Shown here in pieces: positions 31,412 to 42,344 of a stretch of DNA of 64,000 nt (its first letter is position 1; each line of letters begins with the position of its first letter). The stretch is taken from assembly GCA_963662175.1 (NCBI GenBank), contig OY759226.1, positions 28,178,065 through 28,242,064 on the forward strand, in the 5' to 3' direction. The notes under the pieces were generated by a model. The model had not been told where the DNA came from, did not search any database, and was given only the letters and a program-made list of their open reading frames with translations. A program made the position numbers and the translations under genes. Source of the DNA: Aradus depressus (Eukaryota > Arthropoda > Insecta > Hemiptera > Aradidae).

Positions 31412-31618
31412 TCAGAAACTTTTCTTTGTTCGTAACTCAGATTGTACAGTTTCTAAGACTACAGAATAAATAAGCCTGTATTTACTGCTAGCCCCCTCGT
31501 CTTGTAATAGAGCAATAAATGTGTCTAGTGCGAGCAATAAGCTACTTGATCTATCCTGGTAGATCAAGTTTACGACGCTCCTCAGCGTACCGCGCCGCTC
31601 AGACAAAGCGTCAAACAT
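31412..31618 (-). CDS. Open frame of 68 aa, possible relic
   Basis: Minus-strand frame with a protein-like sequence, starting MFDALSERRGTLRSVVNLIY and continuing with LLLALDTFIALLQDEGASS. It contains a 9-bp hairpin (ACTTGATCT...AGATCAAGT). There is no recognised domain, no promoter and no splice context, so it may be a chance frame or a transposase relic. Confidence 0.18.
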   Translation of the reverse strand: MFDALSERRGTLRSVVNLIYQDRSSSLLLALDTFIALLQDEGASSKYRLIYSVVLETVQSELRTKKSF

Positions 31619-31781
31619 CGAAATCTAAGTAGATGAAATTATCGACACGGAAATACCACGAGTTTTTTTTTTTTTTTTCCATTTCTAATAAGCCGATTAA
31701 GATAAAAGAAATGTTGTAGATTTATAACTATATTACAGAGTTTCAAGAGATGAAATAATAGTAAGAAATGGGTTCGACCAG

Positions 31782-32507
31782 GAATCCATGTCATCTTATA
31801 TGAAGTCAGATCATGAGGTAAATCCATGTCATCTTATATGAAGTCAGATCATCAGGTAAATCCATGTCATCTTATATGAAGTCAGATCATCAGGTAAATC
31901 CATGTCATCTTATATGAAGTCAGATCATCAGGTAAATCCATGTCATCTTATATGAAGTCAGATCATCAGGTAAATCCATGTCATCTTATATGGAGTCAGA
32001 TCATCAGGTAAATCCATGTCATCTTATATGAAGTCAGATCATCAGGTAAATCCATGTCATCTTATATGGAGTCAGATCATCAGGTAAATCCATGTCATAT
32101 TATATGAAGTCAGATCATCAGGTAAATCCATGTCATCTTATATGGAGTCAGATCATCAGGTAAATCCATGTCATCTTATATGGAGTCAGATCATCAGGTA
32201 AATCCATGTCATCTTATATGAAGTCAGATCATCAGGTAAATCCATGTCATCTTATATGAAGTCAGATCATCAGGTAAATCCATGTCATCTTATATGAAGT
32301 CAGATCATCAGGTAAATCCATGTCATCTTATATGGAGTCAGATCATCAGGTAAATCCATGTCATCTTATATGGAGTCAGATCATCAGGTAAATCCATGTC
32401 ATCTTATATGAAGTCAGATCATCAGGTAAATCCATGTCATCTTATATGAAGTCAGATCATCAGGTAAATCCATGTCATCTTATATGGAGTCAGATCATCA
32501 GGTAAAT
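31782..32507. repeat. 38-bp minisatellite, 19 units
   Basis: The unit is AGGTAAATCCATGTCATCTT then ATATGAAGTCAGATCATC, with exact 38-bp spacing. The only common variant is GAAGTC/GGAGTC, distributed irregularly among units. One unit has CATATT. Very high identity points to recent expansion or homogenisation. Confidence 0.97.
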
Positions 32508-32635
32508 CGTTGAAATTTATTTCTTTGGGCTTCATGGAAAAACGATAGAGTGCATATTCATGAAATTTACATGAATCGTCCATATTCGTATATAGAAGCT
32601 ATGTGCCATGGCAATATTTTGAATCGGGGGGAAAA

Positions 32636-32744
32636 AAAAATTCAGCACGCCATCCTTCAAATGGGACATTAAACAATGATCCCGAGCCTGTGCAATGTCA
32701 GGTACTCGTTAAAGAACCTACCCACCTCTAGATAAATTTAGGAG
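32636..32744 (+). mobile_element. tRNA-SINE, body fragment, first member of a pair
   Basis: CACGCCATCCTTCAAATGGG, AATGTCAGGTACTCGTTAAA and CTAGATAAATTTAGGA. It ends at the same internal site as the copy at 24711-24869. Confidence 0.8.
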
Positions 32745-33018
32745 GGCGCCGGTAGCTCAGTGGTATGCGTGTTTGCCTTCTGACCTCAAGTTTGTGGATT
32801 CGAAACCCGACCGAGGCCCTTAGTTTATTTTATCCGGGAGGTAAAATAAACTTAAGCACGCCGTCCTTCGAATGGGACGTTAAGCGATGGTCCCGAGCCT
32901 GTACGATGTCAGGTACTCGTTAAAGACCCCTACCCTAGGTGAATACAAAATTTAGGGTAGGCAAAATTTAGGACTCCCACAGTAGAGTCGGGCTCATGTC
33001 CACGAGAGCGACGAAAGA
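32745..33018 (+). mobile_element. tRNA-SINE, 3'-truncated
   Basis: A complete head (GGCGCCGGTAGCTCAGTGGT; box B GGATTCGAAACCC) and body. It stops after GAGAGCGACGAAAGA and runs into ATAATAATATTATTATA. Confidence 0.9.
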
Positions 33019-33186
33019 TAATAATAATATTATTATATTCTTGTTGGTTCCAAATAAAATAGCCGAAGAAGAGTATAGAATATAAGTGGCTCTTGTTGCA
33101 CCGATTCAAAAAAAATTTTAAATTTAATACACCAATGAGAGGCATCAATGAGATACGATGACAGTAACCATACGTAAAGAAATGAA

Positions 33187-33578
33187 GTCGTCGGTGAATC
33201 ATTGAGAAACTACTTCTCCAGCACGAATTAAGTTTTCGCTCTTCCTCCAAAACCAATCGACGGTTTGGGCTAAACATCACAAGTTGACTTGCGCACTGAA
33301 TTCATTATATTGACGTTTTGAGTTGCCATCTTTACTAATCTCCACGCCCACCTCTATTCGGCGGATTTTGCTGAAACGCAATATTTGACTTACATTGTGC
33401 TTCTGAATCCTCATTCTAAAACCGGTATCGATACATTCATTGTACTTATACAGACAGATATTTTTTTTTTTCATTATTTAACCAGAAGGTCGGAAAACAT
33501 GAACTACGTTGAAAACTCAGCATCCAATTTTTGTATCGATTACATAACTTTCCCTATACTTATTGAGAAAGTAAAAAA
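33187..33578 (+). repeat. Element A, complete copy
   Basis: GTCGTCGGTGAATCATTGAG then AACTACTTCTCCAGCACGAA at the 5' end; ATCGATTACATAACTTTCCC and TATTGAGAAAGTAAAA at the 3' end. Length about 392 bp. Confidence 0.75.
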
Positions 33579-33825
33579 AACAGAACTTTAGGAGGCCCTC
33601 TGTCTTCTGCTGACCGAAACTAAAAGTTAGATAGTGAAGGGGGATGGGTTGGGTGAAATGAATTCGAAGTGATTGTGGAGTCAGACGGGGGAAGAATCGA
33701 TAGCCCAACTCGATATATATTCATAGGCTGAGCCCAGGAAGGGAGGTAGGTAATGCGGAGGCTGATTAGACTTGCATATCCTCCCCCCTTCAACTTATAT
33801 CCTGGGTTTCTATTTTTCTCCGGAG

Positions 33826-33963
33826 GCCACTGACTGGCCAATCCAATCGGATGGTGGCCAGCGGGCTTTCGGCCCACACGAACAGGGCTACCATTATGAG
33901 CATTCCTTGTTGGGAAAACCAAGAGTCAATGTCGAAGAAACAAATGAGGAGGCACTTATTTAA
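33826..33963 (+). CDS. Candidate terminal exon, product unknown
   Basis: A pyrimidine-rich acceptor (GGTTTCTATTTTTCTCCGGAG) precedes 45 open codons and a TAA at 33961. The translation starts ATDWPIQSDGGQRAFGPHEQ and ends RVNVEETNEEALI. Composition and codon choice look coding, with a GC content above its surroundings. A second frame (33851-34096) is also open but reads less like a protein. I do not recognise a family. If real, it would be the C-terminal exon of a gene lying mainly upstream. Confidence 0.35.
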   Translation, partial: ATDWPIQSDGGQRAFGPHEQGYHYEHSLLGKPRVNVEETNEEALI

Positions 33964-34111
33964 AGCTGATACTTTAGGGAATCCTATCATCAAGATGGCA
34001 GCTGAAGTAAGAAGCGCCACACACCTCCCCTCTTCTACAGAATCGGAAGGTTACACAGATGCTGCAGGCTATCCCCCATGTGTCCACTCAAACTAGGCCT
34101 GTACACTTACA

Positions 34112-34280
34112 CTATATTATTTGTTTGGTTTAACGTCCGCATATACTCCCAACTCGGGCATAAAGAACTAACTTTTCCATAGAACAAATTAGACAAAATA
34201 AGCGGCATATCCTGAAATCGATCCAGGAACCTTTATACCATAAGGCAGCTACCTTAGCCACTACGCCATGAGGAGACACA
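34112..34280 (-). mobile_element. Second tRNA-derived SINE family
   Basis: Read antisense: TCTCCTCATGGCGTAGTGGC then TAAGG (box A-like), GGTTCCTGGATCG (box B-like), and a 3' part GGACGTTAAACCAAACAAAT. The head and tail differ completely from the main SINE. Confidence 0.6.
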
Positions 34281-34439
34281 AAGCTATGGAGTACATTATA
34301 TCATATTATATAATTGCTTGTATTATTATGTTTATAGGACGTATATATGTTTAACAGAATAACCTCACATCTGACACCATGTAATGAATACGAGACTAAG
34401 GTCCTTGTTTACCAAATGCGTATTCAGCATAGGCTAACA

Positions 34440-34664
34440 GAACGCTCTGATGGACATGAGCCCGACTCTACTGTGGGAGTCCTAAATTTTGCCTACCCTA
34501 AATTTTTATTCACCTAGGGCAGGGAGGGGTCTTTAACGAGTACCTCGTACACAACATCGTACAGGCTCGGGACCATCTCTTTACGTCCCATCCGAAGGAC
34601 GGCGTGCTTCGGTCGGGTTTCGAACCCACGATCTTGAGCTCAGGTGGCAAGCACGCATACCACT
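34440..34664 (-). mobile_element. tRNA-derived SINE, 3'-truncated
   Basis: Antisense body and head with an intact box B (GGGTTTCGAACCC) and CAAGCACGCATACCAC. Box A is cut off at CCAC, where a different element starts. Confidence 0.9.
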
Positions 34665-34675
34665 TTTTGTAAGTG

Positions 34676-35435
34676 AATTAGTTATCAGATGAAATGGACA
34701 ACTAAATTTTTGTAGTTGTGAAAAATTAGTTGCACAGGCAGAACCAATATGTAGTTGTTTTATACCTATTTTTTTTTATCAAATTCTTTTTGAATTAACT
34801 CTGCCCAAAAAAAGAAAAATGAAAGCCTTGTATCAAATAATGTTTTTTGGATATGAAACGATTTTTTTTAAATTGATAATACGGGATGGATGGTGTACAG
34901 TGGCCAGGAACAGAGAAAGATGCAACAGATGTGTAACTGTATTATTTAAGAAATGACCCTCATTTTTACTTTTTTCTTTTGTTTTATTTTGTCTTGTTTT
35001 ATTTTTAATCAAGAGTTTTACATAAGAAATAATTTAATTTAATTTAGGAACAATCGTTAAATTCTTTTCTGATTTCTTCTGTTGAAAGAGCAGTAGACTC
35101 GAAACCTCCAAAAGGAGAGGCTTTTGTTCTAAAAGAATGTCAATAAAGCTATTTTATTTTTTAAAGACAGTAGCAACACAAATGAAAATACGATACATTT
35201 TTAGTTGTTATTAAATAACTACGAATAAAACTAACCAGTTTTCAGTTGTCATTACAACTAGTTTTTCACGAATAAAAAAATTAATTGTGCTCCCAAACTA
35301 AAACTAATTTTATTGCTGTAAAATTGCCTTTCAAAACGAAACTAAAAACGAAATTAATTGCATTTCAATTGCGACTAATTTAACAACTATTAGTTATTTA
35401 TTTACAAATTTAGTTAACTAATGCCCAACTCTGGC
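34676..35435. mobile_element. Probable hAT-like MITE, left end lost
   Basis: The right end read antisense is CAGAGTTGGGCATTAGTTAA then CTAAATTTG, similar to hAT termini of the CAG-GTTGGGCA type. The interior shows inverted words (ACAACTAAATTTTTGTAGTT on the left, AACAACTATTAGTTATTTAT on the right). The left terminus is missing or hidden by the neighbouring SINE. A hammerhead-family-like stretch (GAAAGAGCAGTAGACTCGAA at about 35080, AATAAAGCTATTTTATTTT) may be nested inside. Confidence 0.35.
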
Positions 35436-35764
35436 CGAACAACGGGTTCCAATCATCATCCTGAAGATAAACGCAGTCGTTTAATTTTTTTGTAAGACTT
35501 AAGGATTTATAAAATCACATCTTAAGGAATCTCAAATTGAAATTAAGACAACATCTAAAGGGTAATTGAAGAAGTTACATCTGTTAGCCAAGGAGAGAGA
35601 AAAAGAAATAACAATTCTCTTGATGGATTTAGTTTGGAGACAGAAAAAATAGGGAAAGGTCGATTAGGTGGGCCGGGTGTCGTTGAGAGTATCGTGATGA
35701 GTTAGCGAGGGATCTGTGGCGTTCGTGACGGAGATTGGTCGTTCATCAATAACTATTAAAGGTA

Positions 35765-36940
35765 GGTCTTAGCCAGGTGGGTTCACGCATCTGCCCCAGG
35801 CTGAGGAACCATACTGAACTAGACTCCAGTCGTCGGGATGGGTGGCGACTAGTAAACCATCTGGTTTGGATTGGCAAGGGATCGAGGTCGCAGGCAGGGT
35901 GGGTATCTGCCCCAGTCTGAGGAACCATACTGAACTAGACTCCAGTCGCCGTGTTGGGTGGCGACTACTAATCCATCTGGTTTGGATTGGCAAGGGATCG
36001 AGGTCGCAGCCAGGGTGGGTGTCTGCTCCATTCTGAGGAACCATACTGAACTAGACTCCAGTCGTCGGGATGGGTGGCGACTACTAATCCATCTGGTTTG
36101 GATTGGCAAGGGATCGAGGTCGCAGCCAGGGTGGGTATCTGCTCCAGTCTGAGGAACCATACTGAACTAGACTCCAGTCGCCGAGATGGGTGGCGACTAC
36201 TAATCCATCTGGTTGCGATTGGAAAGGGATCGAGGTCGCAGGCAGGGTGGGTATCTGCTCCAGTCTGAGGAACCATACTGAACTAGACTCCAGTCGCCGA
36301 GATGGGTGGCGACTACTAATCCATCTGGTTTGGATTGGCAAGGGATCGAGGTCGCAGGCAGGGTGGGTATCTGTCCCAGTATAGAGGCTGAGGAACCATA
36401 CTGAACTAGACTCCAGTCGCCGAGATGGGTGGCGACTACTAATCCATCTGGTTTGGATTGGCAAGGGATCGAGGTCGCAGCCAGGGTGGGTATCTGCCCC
36501 AGTCTGAGGAACCATACTGAACTAGACTCCAGTCGCCGGGATGGGTGGCGACTAGTAAACCATCTGATTTGGATTGGCAAGGGATCGAGGTCGCAGCCAG
36601 GGTGGGTATCTGCTCCAGTCTGAGGAACCATACTGAACTAGACTCCAGTCGCTGGGATGGGTGGCGACTAGTAAACCATCTGATTTGGATTGGCAAGGGA
36701 TCGAGGTCGCAGCCAGGGTGGGTATCTGCTCCAGTCTGAGGAACCATACTGAACTAGACTCCAGTCGCTGGGATGGGTGGCGACTAGTAAACCATCTGAT
36801 TTGGATTGGCAAGGGATCGAGGTCGCAGCCAGGGTGGGTATCTGCCCCAGTCTGAGGAACCATACTGAACTAGACTCCAGTCGCCGGGATGGGTGGCGAC
36901 TAGTAATCCATCTGGTTTGGATTGACAAGGGATCGACATC
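35765..36940. repeat. 116-bp minisatellite, about 10 units
   Basis: GAGGAACCATACTGAACTAG begins at 35803 and 35919 and then every 116-123 bp. The unit continues with ACTCCAGTCGCCGGGATGGG, TGGCGACTAGTAATCCATCT, GGTTTGGATTGGCAAGGGAT and CGAGGTCGCAGCCAGGGTGG. One unit has a small insertion near 36383. Every open frame on both strands of this block is an overlapping repeat-derived frame, not a gene. Confidence 0.97.
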
Positions 36941-37003
36941 GACAGTGAAAATAGTAGAACTTATCTGAAGTGCTTTTATAAATCGGAAGAGTTGACATTG
37001 TTG

Positions 37004-37153
37004 GTCCTTCGGATGAGACGTTAAGCGATGTGCGAGACTACTCCCATGCTAACTAAACATAGGTAGACAAATGTATGATTCCCACAGAAGGATCGGGTTC
37101 ATTTCCACCAGAGAGCGCTTTGGTAGTAGGCGATATGAACTCATAATATAAAG
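37004..37153 (+). mobile_element. tRNA-SINE, 5'-truncated
   Basis: GTCCTTCGGATGAGACGTTA, CACCAGAGAGCGCTTTGGTA then GTAGGCGATATGAAC. The head is absent. Confidence 0.75.
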
Positions 37154-37772
37154 AATAGTAAAATACATCTCGCTCTAAAAAAAAAAAAAAAGCTGAATAA
37201 TATTTACTTTAATATTTTCAATAAGAGAAATTTTACTTAGAGACGATATACTTAAATGGAGATGGACAAGAACTTGCTGGTAGAGGGCGCCCCAATGAAA
37301 ATCTCGCCTTGGAGCCCCGGGGCCTGCTTTGACTGTGAGATGAGGAGAGGAGCGGTAGTGGTCCGGGTATACTTTATGTGACCAGAGGCCCCCTGGGGGC
37401 AGTTGGGGGCCCACTCAGACCCTGTCTTTTTATTAGGGCCCCCCTAGGGTTACATAATTCATAAACACCGCCCCCCGAGGTGACAAGATGACCCCTATCG
37501 AATTGGAATAAACAATTTTTTTTTTTTCGGTCTCTCAAGAAGGAGGGTGAAGTTTTTGTTTTCTTCGTCTCTATGGGTTTCTTAAAGTTCCTTTATTTTT
37601 CCTACAACCACTCATAAGAAGTGGTGCTCAAATGATAGCAATTTTCTTGCTGTCAAGGCAACATAGATTATGTCTGAATAATTGTATTTACGTTTTTTTA
37701 CGTGATATAGCGTCATATACTTACGTAATAAGTCAAAAATTCTGTATTAAATAGTTTTCCAAAATTCGAAAG
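37154..37772. other. No gene seen
   Basis: Contains a GC-rich patch (about 37285-37450) with short G and C runs. The minus-strand 79-aa frame there is not supported as a gene. Confidence 0.5.
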
Positions 37773-37940
37773 GGGGGGGGGGGGGACCTGAGGAGAGGGT
37801 TTGTACTCAGAAACTCTAAATAACGTCCATGTAATGAAGCAGTTTGGGCATTTAAAAGTCCCTGAGGAGATATCTTTTACTTACCAAGTTTTGTAGATGG
37901 TCAGAAATTCGATGTTGGGTTTTAACCGGAATTTACTTTT
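37773..37940 (-). repeat. Element A, decayed inverted pieces
   Basis: A G-run, then CTCAGAAACTCTAAATAACG and GGTCAGAAATTCGATGTTGG. Confidence 0.4.
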
Positions 37941-38179
37941 TTTTTAACCTCCCTGATAGCAGAAAGTTAAAAAAAAAAAAAAAACTCCCGTCTTTATCAG
38001 TCATAAGAAAACAATTTCTGGAAAAAAAGTTTCTGGAGGCCATTTCTTGCTTCATCTTTCTTCTTTTCCTTTCAAATAGACAACATTTAAAAATATAATG
38101 TTCAGTTTTTTCCCCCTTGTGGAGAAGACTTGCTGACATGTTGAACATAAATGGAAGAGCATTGGAGATAGCAACTCAC

Positions 38180-38282
38180 CATGAGGTACCCAGCCGTGAC
38201 TGCAGTTTTCGCAGTACCGAACGTGCAGTTTGCCAGGGGTGTAGCACTCGCAGGAGCAGCCAGGCACAGTGCACCGGATACT
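38180..38282 (-). CDS. Basonuclin-like zinc-finger protein, internal exon
   Basis: On the minus strand, TTGATTTGTTGTAG precedes AGTATCCGG... and the exon ends CCTCATG before GTGAGT, giving 34 codons plus one base (103 bp). The translation includes IRCTVPGCSCECYTPGKLHV, then RYCENCSHGWVPH. It matches the N-terminal block of basonuclins (BNC1/BNC2), where a CSC-x-(S/C)F-x-PGK segment leads to a CxxCxHGWVAHA motif. The phase-1 end splits the codon where the family has alanine. Basonuclins are nuclear zinc-finger transcription regulators. No other exon of the gene is visible, so flanking introns must be long and repeat-filled, or the exon is an isolated duplicate. The longer minus-strand frame read through the donor is not the coding product. 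Confidence 0.72.
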
Positions 38283-38483
38283 CTACAACAAATCAAAGCG
38301 AAAATGTATCACACAGAGTCGTCATCATTGGCAAAAATAATTTATATATTAAAGTTTGGTATATGATGTCATGACAGAAATTTGAAGGAGACATTTGACA
38401 ATGAATGACTTTGTGCAGTTAAAACCTAATGAGGCCTGCTAAATGTCAAGTCAAAATTTACTTAAATCACCCACAGTCAGGTA

Positions 38484-38650
38484 CAGGCATGTAGTACATT
38501 GTGTCTAACCACTGTAAGGCATGTAGTACATTGTGTCAAACCACTGTAAGGCATGTAGTACATTGTGTCAAACCACTGTAAGGCATGTAGTACATTGTGT
38601 CAAACCACTGTAAGGCATATAGTACATTGTGTCAAACCACTGTAAGGCTA
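38484..38650. repeat. 32-bp minisatellite, 5 units
   Basis: The unit is GGCATGTAGTACATTGTGTC then AAACCACTGTAA, with spacing of 32 bp (38486, 38518 and on). Confidence 0.95.
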
Positions 38651-38846
38651 TACTTCCCCGTATACATCGAAATAATAATTCTGTAATAATAAAAAAAATA
38701 TACGAGACAATAAATAAAAAAAAAACCGAATCACGAAGTGGATTAGTTGTGAGTTGATTGGATGATTGGACGTTAGTGTGACCATGGGATGGTGACACTC
38801 CCTGGGTGACGGGGCTCCACAAGGACAAGACGTGAGGGGCATTTCG

Positions 38847-39113
38847 TGGTATCACCGGCAGTACTTCCCCAACACGGCTTAATTAAAGTTCTGCTCTTCT
38901 GAAAGCAATTAATCGATTGGGTTGAAAATATTCGATTCATGAGATAACCATCAAATTGATAGGTGTCCTTCTGGACATTAGATTTACATTCAAAACTTTG
39001 TATCGATATACACATTCTATCGGAAATCATCATGTTCACAGACACAGAAAACTTTTTTTTTTAAAATTTAGAAATCAGTACGTCGAAAAACATTAAATTC
39101 CGGTAAAAAGTAC
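38847..39113 (+). repeat. Element A, near-complete copy
   Basis: GGTATCACCGGCAGTACTTC then CCCAACACGGCTTAATTAA at the 5' side; ATTCTATCGGAAATCATCAT, GTTCACAGACACAGAAAAC with T-run and AAATTCCGGTAAAAAGT towards the 3' side. The terminal hairpin is missing; a stray antisense 3' end (AGTATAGGGGAAGTTATATA) sits at 39236. Confidence 0.65.
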
Positions 39114-40275
39114 GAAACTGGAACTAAGAAGGAAGATGATGAATCGATGAAGAAGAATCGATCTCAGTGATTAATTATTACTATTTTTGGCTGCGTTCCA
39201 CCGACAGTCAAGTTCATAGTAATACACATTTGTAGTATAGGGGAAGTTATATAACAGACAGCTCAGCCTTGTATTGACAAATATTAGCGATGTAACATTA
39301 ACGTTTATCTCATGCTAATAACTTTTATATATTTCTAAATAAGAAATGACGAGGTTAGAATTAAAATGGTCCAAGTGACATTTTTGAAAATGTTATGTTA
39401 AGTGCATAATCGGGTATAAAAATGATAGTTCTGTTCAGGAAAAAAGTTGTACAAGTGAAATCCTAGCCAGTGCTGAGATCTAGTGGCAAATACTTATACC
39501 ATTTTGGTGACATGAACAAGTAACTTAAACATATCAATAGTGACCTTGAAATTAAGATTTTTAATCAATTTTATGGTTTGCTAACAGCAATTTTCTCCAT
39601 AAAGCCAGAAGACAAAATATTTCCGGTTTCGATAAATTATAATTTTTTTAAATCAGTTAAGAACTTAATGCACAGTTTCTTCAAAGTTTTAAAAATGTCA
39701 CTTAGACCACTTTGATTCTAACCCCGTCAAATAACAATGCATACAGTTCCATCTATTTGTTGTGCAGTTTATCTCAATCATCAGATGCAAGAGCGGATAA
39801 AATACCTGTGATTCATACTTATTTTTATATAGATAAAAATATAATTTAAGGGCCTTCACAGAAAAAAAAAAATCGTGAGTAGTCCCAAGGCAGTCGTTTA
39901 ATTCGCCTCTTTGGTCGCGCGGCACTGGTATGGCGTCACACAATTCTGTGTTCTTGAGAAATGGATAAGTAATGGATGGCAGAAAACAATCAGATGATGA
40001 TGTTTTAATTACAGACACCAGGACAAGCGGGCACTTCCTACGCCGGGAAGTGTCCTTGTGTTGGTTGTTAAATCTGCTTAATTTATTATGCATGCAAGAA
40101 ATATATAGATCAATAACAAAAAAAATTTTATCTAGCGGTGGTAGAGTGAACTTGTTGGTGTAGCGAGGATCAGCCCAGAGAAGACGGGCACCACTAACCG
40201 GCTACCTTCCGATATATTATATACAATCATCAGGGGGGAGGGGAGGATGAAATTAGAATAATGTGTGATAAAGGT
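39114..40275. other. No confident gene
   Basis: A 131-aa minus-strand open frame at 39698-40093 lacks recognisable motifs and crosses A-runs. No splice-bounded coding islands are convincing. A long AT-rich stretch resembles old transposon sequence. Confidence 0.4.
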
Positions 40276-40395
40276 TATTATGACTCATGTCCGAGCTTTA
40301 GCTACGAGGTCATATCGCCTACTACCAGAGCGCTCATTTGTCGTTCTGCTGTACATGACCCCCATTCTAAATCTGGGAGTCCTAAATTTTGTCCA
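40276..40395 (-). mobile_element. tRNA-SINE, 3' domain
   Basis: Antisense TTATTATGACTCATGTCCGA, TACGAGGTCATATCGCCTAC then TACCAGAGCGCTC. It ends at GGAGTCCTAAATTTTG. Confidence 0.85.
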
Positions 40396-41140
40396 AAATA
40401 AAAAAGAAACAAAACATGCAAAATCATAGAATATATAGAGAATTTTTACCATGATTATTTCATTATAGAAATTCTTATTAAAATTTGGAACTAAAAAGTG
40501 TGTCTTTACCGGAAATTTTGAAAGAAAATGAGAGAATAAGTAAAACAAACTTATTTTTTGAAATATTGTCAATTAAAAAAAAATAAAGAAAGTGTACATA
40601 AACATGGTTCCGACGTCACGATTATATTTATTAGAATTTTTCACAACTTGTCCGCGCGTTTCTTAAGCTAGAAGAAACCAAGTGCATTGAAATAAATGTT
40701 TACTAAAAGTTAAAAAAATTCATATGAATAGTAAGGTTTGAGCCCCTTAGATATGGGAGGTAGGCTACCCGCACAACGAGCTATGTTGACAATGTCGATG
40801 GTGGGAGTGAAGGGGCGGAGAGGGGGGACTGACTAACATAACACAGATTAGATTAGCTGATCCATCATCAGAGCTCTGTCGCTTCATAATATACAACATA
40901 GACAGCAGCTTGCCCTGGAACCCACCCACCAATCCTTCATCCAACATTAAATATGTGGGAATCAAAATAATTTTGATTCATTAACTCCCAGTCTCAATTT
41001 AAGTTGATATATGGGTTCCGTCCCATTGATCACTGTATTTTTTTTCTTTTTTGACTTTAGGAACCATAAGCTCCATAAAACGTTCCTGTGTGTATTGTGT
41101 GTCTCTATGAAGACACCACAACAAGACAACACGATGAGTA
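40396..41140. other. No gene seen
   Basis: AT-rich. TTATTTTTTGAAATATTGTC at 40550 matches the outer arm of the hammerhead-family repeats, but no core follows. Confidence 0.45.
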
Positions 41141-41221
41141 CGTCGTCCTTCTGGTGTATTAAATGATAGCCTGAGCCTGTGGGATGTAAGGTACTCGTTG
41201 AAGAAGCAAAACCTCCCACAT
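41141..41221 (+). mobile_element. tRNA-SINE, body fragment
   Basis: GTCGTCCTTCTGGTGTATTA, AGCCTGAGCCTGTGGGATGT then AAGGTACTCGTTGAAG. Confidence 0.6.
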
Positions 41222-41263
41222 TAAAGCCATCAGGACTTCATGGCAATGGGCCAATGATAATAA

Positions 41264-41382
41264 TAAACCACCTACTGATTTTCAGCCATTAAAAGAAAAA
41301 CGAGGGTTTAGAGGGAGAGCAGAAACCTAATTAATCACCATTAATTCGGACTAGGGATGTACATTGCGATGCACCGATTTTT
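41264..41382 (-). repeat. Element A, inverted 5' part
   Basis: CTGATTTTCAGCCATTAAAA, GTTTAGAGGGAGAGCAGAAA and the 5' end ACTAGGGATGTACATTGCGA then TGCACCGA. A 31-bp-scale C-run follows at about 41406-41434. Confidence 0.6.
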
Positions 41383-41405
41383 AGAATTTTTTTTTTTAAC
41401 TTTGA

Positions 41406-41437
<32 letters not shown>

Positions 41438-41858
41438 TTCTCCGAACTCTACGCCCAGTTTATATTCCTGTATGACATATCTCAAAATAATCTACAAATA
41501 TTTTATTATTGGTAGATGTAAGGTGGGTACTGGATCTAGACCTTGGCACCCACACAGTGTCGCTTGTCGTATGTGGTCAGGCCAACTTACATCACTATGT
41601 AATGATAACATCAGTCGTGGCATCAGTTTAACATATCTCTGTTAGTATACAATTTAGCCATAAACGTCCTTTAATATTAGAAAAAAATATATATTCGAAA
41701 AAAAAAAAGTGATGTGGGCATAACAGGACTTTTTTTATACCAACCACTTTTGTACAGATCACTCCCCCTTCCCCCCCCCCCCTCCCAAATTCAGTTCGTA
41801 CTTCAATATATGAAAGTGATAACGTGTTAACCAACTACCTAAAATTGGAAATCCGGCA

Positions 41859-42047
41859 GAGAACCTTAGTTTATTTTATCTGGGAGGTAAAAAACTTTTC
41901 TTCCCGCGCCTGTACGATGTCAGGTACTCGCGAAAGACCCCTAGAGTCCGTTCATGTCCACCAGAGTGACGAAAGAGCGCTCTGGTAGTAGGCGATATAG
42001 TCCCTACTTGTAGTTAAAGCCCGGGCATGAGTCATAGTAACTAACTA
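41859..42047 (+). mobile_element. tRNA-SINE, head missing, body deleted
   Basis: CCTTAGTTTATTTTATCTGG, GTACGATGTCAGGTACTCG and the 3' domain TGACGAAAGAGCGCTCTGGT, ending GGGCATGAGTCATAGTAACT then AACTA. Confidence 0.85.
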
Positions 42048-42344
42048 CAATAAAAACATAATATACTAAAATTCGTTGCTGTGAGTTTCCTGCAGACATT
42101 TACTGTACCTTCTTCGTAATGGTAATATCTGAAATCTGAGACAGGTGAAAATTTTATAAGAGACAATCGAGATTTGAAGATGTTTTGCTCGGTTCACGAA
42201 AAATCGTATTTCGTGTAGAATGTGCCATTGAACTTCTATTTGAAGAGATTATCATGTAAGTCATAAATATAAACGGTTGTAAAATGTACTTAGGCCCTCA
42301 AATAAAGTGGTCTCTTTTTCGTCACATTTCGGCCAACTTCTAAG
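42048..42344 (+). other. Possible coding island, uncertain
   Basis: A frame open from about 42161 (RQSRFEDVLLGSRKIVFRVE...) reaches a GTAAGT at 42256. A second frame is equally protein-like but ends in a stop. The acceptor is unconvincing, so no exon is called. Confidence 0.2.

Noticed and set aside
31782..32507. CRISPR array
   Set aside because: Units are contiguous 38-bp repeats without unique spacers, in a eukaryotic context.
35769..36863. Long open frames (up to 143 aa) on both strands
   Set aside because: They are frames reading through the 116-bp array and recur at the array period; no independent coding evidence.
38102..38374. Other frames around the basonuclin-like exon (61-85 aa)
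   Set aside because: Different frames or strand from the exon that matches the family; they run through its splice sites.
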